Source of the DNA: Desulfobulbus sp. Tol-SR
GTDB lineage: Bacteria > Desulfobacterota > Desulfobulbia > Desulfobulbales > Desulfocapsaceae
Assembly: GCA_000769715.1 (NCBI GenBank)
Contig: JROS01000025.1
Location: forward strand, 1-33,885
Direction of reading: 5' to 3'
DNA: 33,885 bases
Positions 25,506 through 32,838 of the stretch are shown here, piece after piece. The position numbers were made by a program, and so were the translations under genes. The notes beneath the pieces were generated by a model. That model was not told the DNA's origin, made no database searches, and saw only the letters and a program-made list of their open reading frames with translations. Each line of letters begins with the position of its first letter. The first letter of the stretch is position 1.

Positions 25506-26510
25506 TTACGCGTTGACATCGACCACGACATGACCGGTGATGTTCCCCGCCAGGAGTTCCTTGGCGTATCGGGGCACTTCCGCCAATGGTATGACGGTAT
25601 TGATGGTTGCCAGGGCTTCATCCGTGATATCGGTCACCAATCGCTCCCACGCGGCTTTTCTCCGCGGTGTCGGGCAGCTCACCGAATCAACCCCTCGCAG
25701 GCTCACCCCTCGCAAAATAAAAGGCATGACCGTTGTCGGCAGGTCAAAACCGGCCGCCAGCCCGCATGCCGCCACGCAGCCGCCATATTTCATCTCCGCC
25801 AGAATTCTTGCAAGGACCATGCTGCCGATAGTATCGATGGCGCCTGCCCATTTCTGGCTTTCCAGTGGTGCCGGAGGCCTGGTCCATTCTTCCCCGCAGA
25901 CAACCTCCCTGGCACCAATTTTTTGCAGATACTCGTGAATAGAGGGTTGCCGAGAGCGGGTGAGCGCCGTTACCTCGTACCCCAGCTTATTGAGAATGGC
26001 CACCGCGGTGCCACCCACCCCGCCGGTGGCACCGGTGACCAGGATCGGACCGCTGCCCGGTGTTACCCCGGCTTCTTCCAGGGTCATGACCATGAGCATG
26101 GCGGTGTAACCGGCGGTACCGATGTACATGGCCTTTTTCGTGTCCATCCCCTGTGGGAGATGAATGAGAAAATCGGATTTGATCCTGGCCATCTGAGAAT
26201 ATCCACCCCAGTATCGCTCTCCAACGCTCCAGCCATTGAGGATGACTTTATCGCCCGGATTGAATGCAGGAGATTTTGATGCAACCACCTTTCCCGCCAA
26301 ATCCACCCCCGGCACGATTGGAAAGATGCGAAATATTTTGTTCCGGTTTGCAAATCCCAATCCTTCTTTATAATTGAGGGTTGAATAGTCGACCTGGATC
26401 AAAACATCTTCGTCAGGCAGGTCTGCTACGGTCAACTGTTTCAAGGATGCAACCAGTTCGTTTTCTCGTTTCTCAACCACTAGAGCTTTAAAAGAATCGT
26501 TCCTTGCCAT
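25506..26510 (-). CDS. AcuI/YhdH-type NADPH-dependent oxidoreductase
   Basis: A 334-residue medium-chain dehydrogenase/reductase of the YhdH/AcuI group, whose characterised members reduce acrylyl-CoA to propionyl-CoA with NADPH. Signs are DYSTLNYKEGLGF near 42-54, IPIVPGVDLAG-type entry, GYTAMLMVMTLEEAGV, the Rossmann motif VTGATGGVGGTAVAIL and ALTRSRQP. The zinc-binding residues of true alcohol dehydrogenases are absent, as expected. AAGGAG lies nine nt before the ATG. With a hot-dog protein and a flavin protein nearby it could form a small acyl-CoA reduction cassette. The substrate is not proven. Confidence 0.83.
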   Translation of the reverse strand: MARNDSFKALVVEKRENELVASLKQLTVADLPDEDVLIQVDYSTLNYKEGLGFANRNKIFRIFPIVPGVDLAGKVVASKSPAFNPGDKVILNGWSVGERYWGGYSQMARIKSDFLIHLPQGMDTKKAMYIGTAGYTAMLMVMTLEEAGVTPGSGPILVTGATGGVGGTAVAILNKLGYEVTALTRSRQPSIHEYLQKIGAREVVCGEEWTRPPAPLESQKWAGAIDTIGSMVLARILAEMKYGGCVAACGLAAGFDLPTTVMPFILRGVSLRGVDSVSCPTPRRKAAWERLVTDITDEALATINTVIPLAEVPRYAKELLAGNITGHVVVDVNA

Positions 26511-26558
26511 TGTGCGTGCTCCTTGCGTGAAGGGAAGTTTGCCGCCTGCTGAAATACA

Positions 26559-27290
26559 GGGACACCTTACCTATTTCCCAGACATCTTTTTACGACCGGC
26601 CTTTCTCGGTTTAACAATTCGCTGCAGTGAACTCTCGAGCGAATCAAGAAACGATTCGCCGCCTAAAGCTCGTCCGGTCCGTTCATGGCAGCGGATTTTC
26701 TCCGCATCTTCGTCGTCGGCATCAGACAGGAACACGCTCCATGCTCCCGCTAGTTGCAGCAGCGGAGCGGCCTGCACGAGAATATCGTCCTTTCCCTCAC
26801 GGTGCGCCATGGCACTGCTCCATTTCCAGGCGTATGGATTCGGAGTGAGATGTGCCCGTACCGGATTCATCTCTATGTATCTTGCCGCTGCAAGAAGATA
26901 CTGTTCATCCATCGGAAACGACGAGAATCGCCCCTGCCACAGATGCCCCGTCCACCGTTGCCGGCGGTTGATCGTCGCGGAATATCGACGGTGCGCTTCG
27001 CCAATCGCCCGCCGCAAGCCATCCTCCGTTTCCGGAACGGCGATCAGATGAATATGATTGGGCATCAGACAATACGCCCAGATATCGACCTGGAATTTTC
27101 GGCACCACTCAGCCATCAGAGCCAGATACAGCCGGTAATCCTCGTCACAGAAGAAGGTCTCCATCCGTCGATTGCCCCGCTGGGTCACGTGGTGCGGAAC
27201 ACCGGGGGCTATGATGCGTGCTATTCTTGGCATGGGTTGAGGTTACAACCGAAAGAGTGCATCATCAAGGATTAATAGGTAAGGTGTCCC
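26559..27290. mobile_element. Y1-transposase element with 17-bp inverted ends
   Basis: A 732-nt unit is bounded by perfect inverted repeats, GGGACACCTTACCTATT (26559-26575) and its complement (27274-27290). It carries one Y1 transposase gene whose stop codon lies inside the left repeat. The right end lies directly against the broken 5' end of an IS1595-type transposase, suggesting that it landed in that IS. Confidence 0.8.
26571..27233 (-). CDS. REP-associated/IS200-like Y1 tyrosine transposase
   Basis: A 220-residue single-strand transposase of the TnpA_REP (RAYT) group. GVPHHVTQRGNRR opens the fold, the HUH motif is His60-x-His62 in MPNHIHLI, and the catalytic tyrosine should be Tyr112 or Tyr119 in YLLAAARYIEMNPVRA. 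A WQGRFSSFPMDE block lies just before it. The C-terminal ~60 residues are basic. The gene looks intact from its ATG at 27233 to a stop within the left inverted repeat. A decayed relative lies at 24.9 kb. Confidence 0.92.
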   Translation of the reverse strand: MPRIARIIAPGVPHHVTQRGNRRMETFFCDEDYRLYLALMAEWCRKFQVDIWAYCLMPNHIHLIAVPETEDGLRRAIGEAHRRYSATINRRQRWTGHLWQGRFSSFPMDEQYLLAAARYIEMNPVRAHLTPNPYAWKWSSAMAHREGKDDILVQAAPLLQLAGAWSVFLSDADDEDAEKIRCHERTGRALGGESFLDSLESSLQRIVKPRKAGRKKMSGK

Positions 27291-28161
27291 CCTTTTTCCA
27301 AAACGGTACGGTACGGAAAGCTCCTGTGCCAAAGCTCTCATCAAAATACGATGGCCCAATGGATTTCAGTGTACCGCATGTGGTGGGATGAAAGCGTATT
27401 ATGTTTCTTCGCGCCACGTGTATCAATGCACCCAGTGTCGTCATCAAGTTTCGGTAACGGCCGGCACTCTGTTTCATGCGACCAAAATTCCCCTGGTCAA
27501 ATGGTTTTGGGCCATTTATCTCATGGCCTCCGACAAAGGCGGCATTTCCGCTCTTCGCGCATCCAAACTCCTCGGCGTTTCCTGGATCACCGCCTACACT
27601 ATGCTCGGCAAGATCAGAAAAGCGATGGCCGACCGGGACAGCATCTACCGACTCGCCAACCTGATTGAGTTGGACGATACTTTTGTCGGTGGCAAACGCG
27701 CCGGCAAGAGAGGTCGTGGTGCCGAGGGTAAACGACCTGTACTTGTGGCGGTTGAAACTCGTGAAAAAGGGGCCGGATTCATCGCCATGGAAGCTATAGA
27801 CAGCGTATCCAAAAACAGTGTAAAGCAATTTCTTGCCAGACACCTTCGCACTGACCAGACTGTGAAAACGGATGCGTTTCCGGCGATGAACATTATCGGT
27901 AAGCAGCATAAGCACCAAAAGAGAGTGACACCTCCTGAAGAGGCCAAAATTTGGTTGCCACTGGTTCACATCATGATCGGCAACATGAAGAAATTCATCA
28001 ACGGAACTTTCCATGGTGTTTCTTCCCAGCATCTTCAGGAATATCTTGACGAATTTTGCTATCGCTTCAACCGGAGGTTTTGGGAACCGGAACTCCCGTT
28101 ACGTTTACTCAACGCATGCCTTGCTCATGTTCCGATCAAGAATGCTGAGTTTCATTCATAG
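27291..28161 (+). pseudogene. IS1595 (ISXO2-like) transposase, 5'-truncated
   Basis: The reading frame encodes the bulk of an ISXO2-like transposase. Upstream of the first ATG (27388) it is already in homologous sequence: ALIKIRWPNGFQCTACGG is the N-terminal zinc-ribbon region, whose second half is YQCTQCRHQVSVTAGTLFH. Catalytic blocks LIELDDTFVGGK, KTDAFPAM and HIMIGNMKKFINGTFHGVS are present, then DEFCYRFNRRFWE. The true start is missing because the Y1 element ends at 27290. At the 3' side the last residues (AEFHS) differ from the usual AELTG-type end and run into another broken gene. If translated from 27388 the 257-residue product lacks half its zinc ribbon. Confidence 0.85.
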
Positions 28162-28244
28162 CCATTTTCTTTAATTATTTTTCCACAATCCGAACAAAAT
28201 TTTTGGTCAGGTGTTTTTGTTGTCAACTCATTACTTGTTTCCAT
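28152..28244 (-). pseudogene. Truncated zinc-ribbon protein start
   Basis: An ideal ribosome site (AAAGGAG) precedes an ATG that opens METSNELTTKTPDQKFCSDC, then GKIIKENGYE and stop, 30 residues in all. The CSDCGK half of a zinc ribbon, with no second CxxC, is the normal N-terminus of small bacterial zinc-ribbon membrane proteins. The frame stops just where it meets the end of the IS1595 transposase. It looks like a gene cut short by that insertion. It is too short to assign further. Confidence 0.5.
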
Positions 28245-28299
28245 TTCTCACTCCTTTAAAATTGATTTGTTGGGGCCGGTAGAATCTTCTTTATCTCAA

Positions 28300-28560
28300 A
28301 AAATCCAATCGGGGCAGGAGGCCGGTTTCCCGACTGCCCCTTCACAGATCCAGCGTGCGGTTTTCTCGCACAAGGCACCCAATATGGTTCGCTTCGCACA
28401 AAAGCAGATCAGCGCCAATATCCAATCTTCCTACTCCGCAAGCCGCGCAAGACTCTACACGGGCTGCTGGTTAAGCTTTGCCCGATAGGGGCTTCCTGCC
28501 CAGGAACTTAAGCAGGACGCCCTGTAAGAAGCACAAGCTGCGATTGGCGCACAAGCATGA
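28300..28560 (-). other. Possible group II intron/RT-associated remnant
   Basis: On the minus strand, GTGCGAGAAAACCGCAC is a hairpin followed by GGATCTGTGAAGGGGC, then a second hairpin of GGGGCAG...CTGCCCC arms (28312-28343). This order resembles the conserved structured sequence found beside group II intron reverse transcriptases (a GAGCC...GGTTCTG-AAGGGG pattern). No reverse transcriptase frame is present. The match is by eye only. Confidence 0.28.
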
Positions 28561-28679
28561 TGTCTATAGCCACCGACATAGCCGGGGGTTTACCTCATTG
28601 TCATTAAAAGACGCCATAGGGACTGTCCAGAGTAGAGCCATATAGGTTGACAGGCTAGATTTGGAAGATCGTACGTATT

Positions 28680-28778
28680 CTAGTATTCTACCAATGCAGC
28701 AGCATCGGTTGATATCACATCAGTATAGGCCAATGCAGTTCCAGTAAATGCCATTAAAACCGACACAGCATTTGCCAT
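28680..28778 (-). CDS. Tiny ORF resembling a signal peptide, probably decayed
   Basis: An ATG opens a 32-residue frame, MANAVSVLMAFTGTALA followed by YTDVISTDAAALVEY and an amber stop. The first 17 residues look like a signal peptide with an ALA cleavage site. The ribosome site is weak. The frame is open again for about 28 codons beyond the TAG, suggesting a small secreted protein with a nonsense mutation. Not recognised. Confidence 0.25.
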   Translation of the reverse strand: MANAVSVLMAFTGTALAYTDVISTDAAALVEY

Positions 28779-28887
28779 AGTACATCTTTCACAAGCAGTG
28801 CTTCACAGTCGGAACCGAATCAATTTCCAACTCTACTTTTTTCGCCGTTCCGTCTTATCCTCATGCAAAATGAACGGCCACCTCTAC

Positions 28888-28958
28888 CGTTATTTCGAAC
28901 ACAAGAAAGAAATTTCCAGCCGAAAAATCGAGATTTCTCGCTATCGCTCGAAATGACA
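28888..28958. repeat. Dispersed palindromic repeat, copy 2
   Basis: The right arm at 28930-28958 (GAGATTTCTCGCTATCGCTC then GAAATGACA) is the exact complement of the left arm of copy 1. The left arm, about 28888-28915, is decayed. TGCAAAATGAAC lies just outside, as in copy 3. Confidence 0.7.
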
Positions 28959-29387
28959 GGAGGATGGCTCGATATGACGGAGACAGAAAAAGTTAAAATA
29001 AGCGGTTACGAAATACCTTCAAAGGTGAAATTCCTTTAGGTTGAATTCCTTTATATGGCAGGGAACCACGTCACCTCCATTTGCCAACCAACAATCTCGT
29101 TATTCTGCAAGTAGCTGATCTGCCCCACATCGTCGTATCTAACAGGAATATCATCTCTTATTTGGACACTACCCTATACCCGGCAACCGGACAAGCGAAA
29201 ATGCGACAGGACGTCCTGTGCGATTTTTGGGGAATTGGCTCTGTCAGTCAGATACCCATAACAGAGCAGTTCAGTTTGCATCGAAAGGCGGATTGTCCTA
29301 CCGCTCAAGGGAGGGATGATAGCCAATGGGCGCTGTTCTGAAAAATATAGCGACCCTTCTCCGAAATCGACCCTTGGATCCTTGATC

Positions 29388-29786
29388 TCACCCCCCGAGT
29401 TGTTTTTTGATGTCGATGATCGGGGTGCCGTCGAGGATGTCCAGCCCCGACACCTCCAGGCGGTTGCCATCGACGGCCAGGACCTTCAGCTCCGAAATCG
29501 CAATCGGGTTGGGCCGCACCGGACTGCGGGTGGCGAAGACGCCGCGCAGACCCTGGGAGCGGTCGCCACGCGGGTAGACCAAGAGGATGTCGCGGTTGGA
29601 CCGATGCAGCCAGAACAGCACGACGATGGTCTGGCCGGCGATAATCCCTTCGAGCCCAGCCTGGTATTCGGGGAAGATCTCCAGGGTGCCGGTTCGATCC
29701 GAGATGTCAAAGTTCCGCGGGGCCTCGCCGACATCGGTGATATCACCGTGCAGCACCCCGATAATCCGCAATGCAGGTTGTTCCAT
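29388..29786 (-). CDS. TsaA/TrmO-like methyltransferase-family protein
   Basis: A 132-residue TsaA-fold protein. The family signature is clear: GLRGVFATRSPVRPNPIAIS near 80-99, followed by LEVSGLDILDGTPIIDIK. Characterised members (TrmO) use SAM to methylate the t6A37 base of certain tRNAs; other members occur in archaeal and anaerobe genomes without assigned substrates. It ends abruptly after DIKKQLGG, where relatives have DIKPY and often more, so it is at the short end of the family. AGGGAGA before the ATG at 29786 sets the start; upstream open frame runs through the palindromic repeat and is not coding. Confidence 0.83.
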   Translation of the reverse strand: MEQPALRIIGVLHGDITDVGEAPRNFDISDRTGTLEIFPEYQAGLEGIIAGQTIVVLFWLHRSNRDILLVYPRGDRSQGLRGVFATRSPVRPNPIAISELKVLAVDGNRLEVSGLDILDGTPIIDIKKQLGG

Positions 29787-30148
29787 ATTGTCTCCCTTAT
29801 TCAACAAAGGTTGGAGTCTCTTGCAAAATGAACCGCTGCAGATCCTGTCATTTTGACCGGAGCCAGAAAACTCGTCGTCCTGATAACCGAGATTTCTCGC
29901 TATCGCTCGAAATGACAACATAAATTAAATGACAATACAAAATATATCGGCCCTCCGAAATACCGGTGGGACAAACGTGTTCTATTGTCATTTCGCAGAT
30001 GACTCGTTGTTGATCAATTTCCCGGCCGCACGCCGCCAACGCCGACTGGGCCGATGGTGGCACCGAGGTCCATGGTGTCTTATTGTACTTCATACGGCAA
30101 GGGTTTCTCCCTGCCGAACAGTATAGCAGTATACATGGAGGTACGACC
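29787..30148. other. Divergent gap between the TsaA-like gene and the 67-residue ORF
   Basis: No gene is supported here. The left half is the palindromic repeat copy 3 and A+T-rich sequence; the right half is GC-rich and includes an imperfect hairpin GGCAAGGG-TTTCT-CCCTGCC at about 30096-30115, and GTATAGCAGTATAC just before the next ribosome site. No convincing promoter pair was found. Confidence 0.4.
29846..29917. repeat. Dispersed palindromic repeat, copy 3
   Basis: The right arm at 29889-29917 is identical to the right arm of copy 2. The left arm, 29846-29873 (TGTCATTTTGACCGGAGCC then AGAAAACTC), is a diverged inverted copy. TTGCAAAATGAACCGCTGC precedes it. It lies directly upstream of the TsaA-like gene. 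A short piece, TTGTCATTTCGCAGATGA, recurs near 29986. Confidence 0.72.
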
Positions 30149-30352
30149 ATGATCAAATCGACAGCAAACTACAAGGACTGGACCATATCCGTTTCCGCCG
30201 ATTCCAACATGTGCTCGAATTTCAGCTTCGATGTGATCGACCCGGCCGGCCGCACCCAGCATGTCGGCATGGGCGGCGACGACGAGCGCCGGGCGATGGA
30301 GAGGGCGAAAGAATTGATCGATCTGGAACTGGCACTGGCCGAGGAACGATAA
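30149..30352 (+). CDS. Small hypothetical protein (67 residues)
   Basis: A short soluble protein beginning MIKSTANYKDWTISVSADSN, with VIDPAGRTQHVGMGGDDERR in the middle and an acidic-basic helix ELIDLELALAEER at the end. I do not recognise it. GGAGGT six nt before the ATG is an excellent ribosome site, and its stop overlaps the next start as TAATG. Both strongly suggest a real, translated gene coupled to the membrane protein after it. Confidence 0.7.
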   Translation: MIKSTANYKDWTISVSADSNMCSNFSFDVIDPAGRTQHVGMGGDDERRAMERAKELIDLELALAEER

Positions 30353-30852
30353 TGAAAGCGCAACTGAACTTCATCCGGCAACAGGGCTTCCCGGACGCCT
30401 CGGCTGACTCCTGCGCCTGCCTGTACCCGGCGCTGATGTGGCAGCCGCGCATCGTCGGATCCCTGGTGGTGATTGGCCTTTTGCTCCAATCCGGGTTATA
30501 TTTTCTGGTTTTGGGCGCCCTTCTGTGGTGGAATGCGACGCTACCCCGCCTGAACCCGTTCGATGCCCTCTACAACCGCATCGTCGCCGGGCCGAGGAAC
30601 CTGCCGCTCCTGGAACCGGCCCAGCCTCCCCGCCGTTTCGCGCAGGGCATGGCCGGCACCTTCATGCTGGTGATCGGGATCGCTCTGGTCGCGGGTCTGA
30701 CCGGTCTCGCCTGGATTGTCGAAGCCCTGCTGGTGGCGGCACTGGCGGCCCTGATCTTCGGCCGCTTCTGCCTGGGTTCCTACCTGTACCACCAGTTCCG
30801 GGGACAGGGAGACTTCGCCAACCGGACGCTGCCATGGTCACGGACCACGTGA
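30352..30852 (+). CDS. DUF4395-like membrane protein
   Basis: A 166-residue inner-membrane protein with four hydrophobic stretches (about 33-45, 46-60, 100-120 and 120-140). The pattern resembles DUF4395: a first hairpin, then LPRLNPFDALYNRIVAGP, PPRRFAQGMAGTFMLVIG, and a closing GRFCLGSYLYHQF that corresponds to the family's cysteine-containing end. The function of the family is unknown, though it often sits near thiol or sulfur genes. The TAATG overlap with the upstream ORF supports this start. A hairpin terminator follows at 30965. Confidence 0.65.
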   Translation: MKAQLNFIRQQGFPDASADSCACLYPALMWQPRIVGSLVVIGLLLQSGLYFLVLGALLWWNATLPRLNPFDALYNRIVAGPRNLPLLEPAQPPRRFAQGMAGTFMLVIGIALVAGLTGLAWIVEALLVAALAALIFGRFCLGSYLYHQFRGQGDFANRTLPWSRTT

Positions 30853-30964
30853 TCAGGCCACCAAAACCGGTGCCCCTCTTTCTCCGCCTCGGCTCCGATT
30901 CCCCCTCCGCGCCGCCTTTTCGCTAAAAAATTCTGTTTTGGATAAGGAAGTTATCCGCCAAACG

Positions 30965-31004
30965 GGGGACTAGGTCATGAACCTAGTCCCCATCAGCTTT
31001 TTTT
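30965..31004 (+). terminator. Terminator after the DUF4395-like gene
   Basis: GGGGACTAGGT (30965-30975) and ACCTAGTCCCC (30981-30991) form a perfect 11-bp stem with a five-base loop. A run of T residues starts at 30998, six bases beyond the stem. The right arm shares 13 nt (TGAACCTAGTCCC) with 9883-9895. Confidence 0.6.
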
Positions 31005-31030
31005 CCAGCAACAAATAGGTTTTGTACCGA

Positions 31031-31059
31031 TTGTCTGTTCGACCGATATCTTCTACTAT
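31031..31059 (+). promoter_or_regulatory. Candidate sigma70 promoter of the acyl-CoA operon
   Basis: TTGTCT (31031-31036) and TACTAT (31054-31059) are separated by exactly 17 nt; each matches the consensus at four of six positions. The site lies just after the terminator and about 85 nt before the synthetase start. Confidence 0.4.
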
Positions 31060-31143
31060 CGATTTCCATAACGGTGCAGCGACCGGCAAGCCATCACCAC
31101 TTCCATCGGTTCTTGCCGCACCTGCGCCACAGTCGGAGCAGAC

Positions 31144-32760
31144 ATGATGTTCAAAGCGGATGTCAATCATGACATACTCAGCCCGGTATCCTTCCTCGAG
31201 CGCAGCGCCAGGGTCTATCCGGACAAGACGGCCGTAATCTACGACGACCGCAGATACTCCTACCGGGAATTCCAGGCCAGAATCCATCGCCTGGCCAACG
31301 CCCTCCGGGAAACCGGGATCGGCCCGGGCGACAAGGTGGTCTTCCTCTGTCCCAACACCCCGCCGCTGCTCGAGGCCCATTTCGCGGTACCGATGCTCGG
31401 TGCCGTGCTGGTCTGTGTCAACATCCATCTCTCCACCGGCGAGTATCGCTACATCATCGATCACTCCGATGCCGCGGCGGTCTTTGTCGACAGCGAATAC
31501 GCCCCCACGATCGAGGCGATCCGCGACGACCTGGAGAAGGTCAAGCTGTATGTCACGATCAACGACACCGCCGCCGCCCCGCTCCTGCCGGGACCCGATT
31601 ACGAGGATTTCATCGCCCACGCCGCCGCCACCGCCCCGGATCTGCTGGCAGTGATCGACGAGGATACGCCGATCACCATCAACTACACCTCGGGGACCAC
31701 CGGCAAACCCAAAGGGGTGATGTGCAGCCATCGCTCGACCTGCCTCCATGCCCTGGGCGAGATCATCGAGACCTCGCTGGCCTCGGATGCGGTCTACCTC
31801 TGGACCCTGCCGATCTTTCACTGCAACGGCTGGGGCTTCGTCTGGGCCGTCACCGCCGTCGGCGGCACCCACGTCTGCCTCCGCCACTGCGAACCGGGCG
31901 ATATCTTCCGCCTGATCGAGAGGGAGCGGGTCTCCCTGCTCTGCGCCGCCCCCAACGTCCTGCTGGCGCTGGTCTGCTACCCGCAGTCGGTCGAGGTCAA
32001 ACTGCGGCGGCCACTCCAGGTCCTGACCGCCGGAGCGTCGCCGTCGCCGACCATCCTCCAGGGCATCGAGGATATCGGCGCCAATATCACCCATGTCTAC
32101 GGCCTGACCGAGCTGCACGGGCCGCACAGCGTCTGCGCCTGGCAGGCCCCGTGGACCGAACTCGACCCCGATGCCCTGACCCGGATGAAGGCCAGGCAGG
32201 GGGTGCCCTACACCACCAGCCTGTACATGGAAGTGGTCGACCCGGTGACCATGCAGCCGGTCCCGGCCGACGGCCGGACCATCGGCGAGGTGGTGATGCG
32301 CGGCAACAACGTCATGCTCGGCTACTACAAAGACCGGGAGGCGACCGCCCAGGCCTTCCGCGGCGGCTGGTTCCACAGCGGCGACCTCGGGGTGATGCAC
32401 CCGGACGGCTATGTCCAGATCATGGACCGGGTCGCCGACATCATCGTCCGCGGCGGCGATATCATCTCCTCGGTCGAGATCGAGGAGGTCATCAGCCGCC
32501 ACCCCGATGTGCTCGAAGTGGCGGTGGTCTCAGCCCCCGACCCGGTGTGGGGCGAGGTGCCCAAGGCCTTCGTCGTCCCCAAACCGGGCCGCACCCCGAC
32601 CGCTGAACAGATCATCGCTTTCTGCCGCGAAAACCATGCCGATTTCAAGGCCCCGCAGACCGTCGAGTTCGCCCAGTTGCCGAAGACCGCCACCGGCAAG
32701 ACGATCAAGGCCAGGCTGCGCGACCAGGAGTGGTTCGGCTTTCAACGCAAGGTCAGCTGA
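31144..32760 (+). CDS. AMP-forming acyl-CoA synthetase
   Basis: A 538-residue member of the ANL (AMP-binding) superfamily that activates a carboxylic acid to its CoA thioester through an acyl-adenylate. The phosphate loop is YTSGTTGKPKG at 181-191, the A5 motif is VYGLTELHGP, A7 is FHSGDLGVMHPDGY, A8 is RGGDIISSVEIEEV, and the C-terminal lysine is in LPKTATGKTIK. It is closest in style to short/medium-chain fatty acyl-CoA synthetases (the PIFHCNGWGF segment is typical). GGAGCAGAC precedes a double ATG; either Met may be used. It heads an operon with enoyl-CoA hydratase and thiolase, so the acid made CoA-active here probably enters beta-oxidation or a related route. Confidence 0.92.
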   Translation: MMFKADVNHDILSPVSFLERSARVYPDKTAVIYDDRRYSYREFQARIHRLANALRETGIGPGDKVVFLCPNTPPLLEAHFAVPMLGAVLVCVNIHLSTGEYRYIIDHSDAAAVFVDSEYAPTIEAIRDDLEKVKLYVTINDTAAAPLLPGPDYEDFIAHAAATAPDLLAVIDEDTPITINYTSGTTGKPKGVMCSHRSTCLHALGEIIETSLASDAVYLWTLPIFHCNGWGFVWAVTAVGGTHVCLRHCEPGDIFRLIERERVSLLCAAPNVLLALVCYPQSVEVKLRRPLQVLTAGASPSPTILQGIEDIGANITHVYGLTELHGPHSVCAWQAPWTELDPDALTRMKARQGVPYTTSLYMEVVDPVTMQPVPADGRTIGEVVMRGNNVMLGYYKDREATAQAFRGGWFHSGDLGVMHPDGYVQIMDRVADIIVRGGDIISSVEIEEVISRHPDVLEVAVVSAPDPVWGEVPKAFVVPKPGRTPTAEQIIAFCRENHADFKAPQTVEFAQLPKTATGKTIKARLRDQEWFGFQRKVS

Positions 32761-32838
32761 CCGCTGCCGGCACCCGAGGGCCATCCTCGGCAACAACCAT
32801 CGGCGCCCCCGCGGGGCTCCACCCATGAAGGAGACACC

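Larger units (their letters stand above)
28245..29387. other. Gene-poor remnant region
   Basis: Over 1.1 kb holds no well-supported intact gene. From left to right it contains hairpin-rich sequence that may be a group II intron remnant (about 28300-28560), a possible 32-residue signal-peptide ORF (28680-28778), a palindromic repeat copy (28888-28958), a 14-nt perfect palindrome ACAGGACGTCCTGT (29206-29219), and otherwise unassigned A+T-richer sequence. Short open frames here (for example 29081-29341) have no ribosome site or recognisable domain. Confidence 0.5.

Noticed and set aside
26510-26558. Missing 5' end of the IS1595 transposase on the far side of the Y1 element
   Set aside because: Translation of this stretch gives nothing like the IS1595 N-terminus, so the 5' end appears lost rather than simply displaced.
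28267-28488. 73-codon plus-strand frame
   Set aside because: It overlaps hairpin-rich sequence that looks like structured RNA remnant and has no coding features.
29081-29341. 86-codon plus-strand frame in the remnant region
   Set aside because: No ribosome site, no recognisable motif, and it crosses a perfect palindrome; probably chance.
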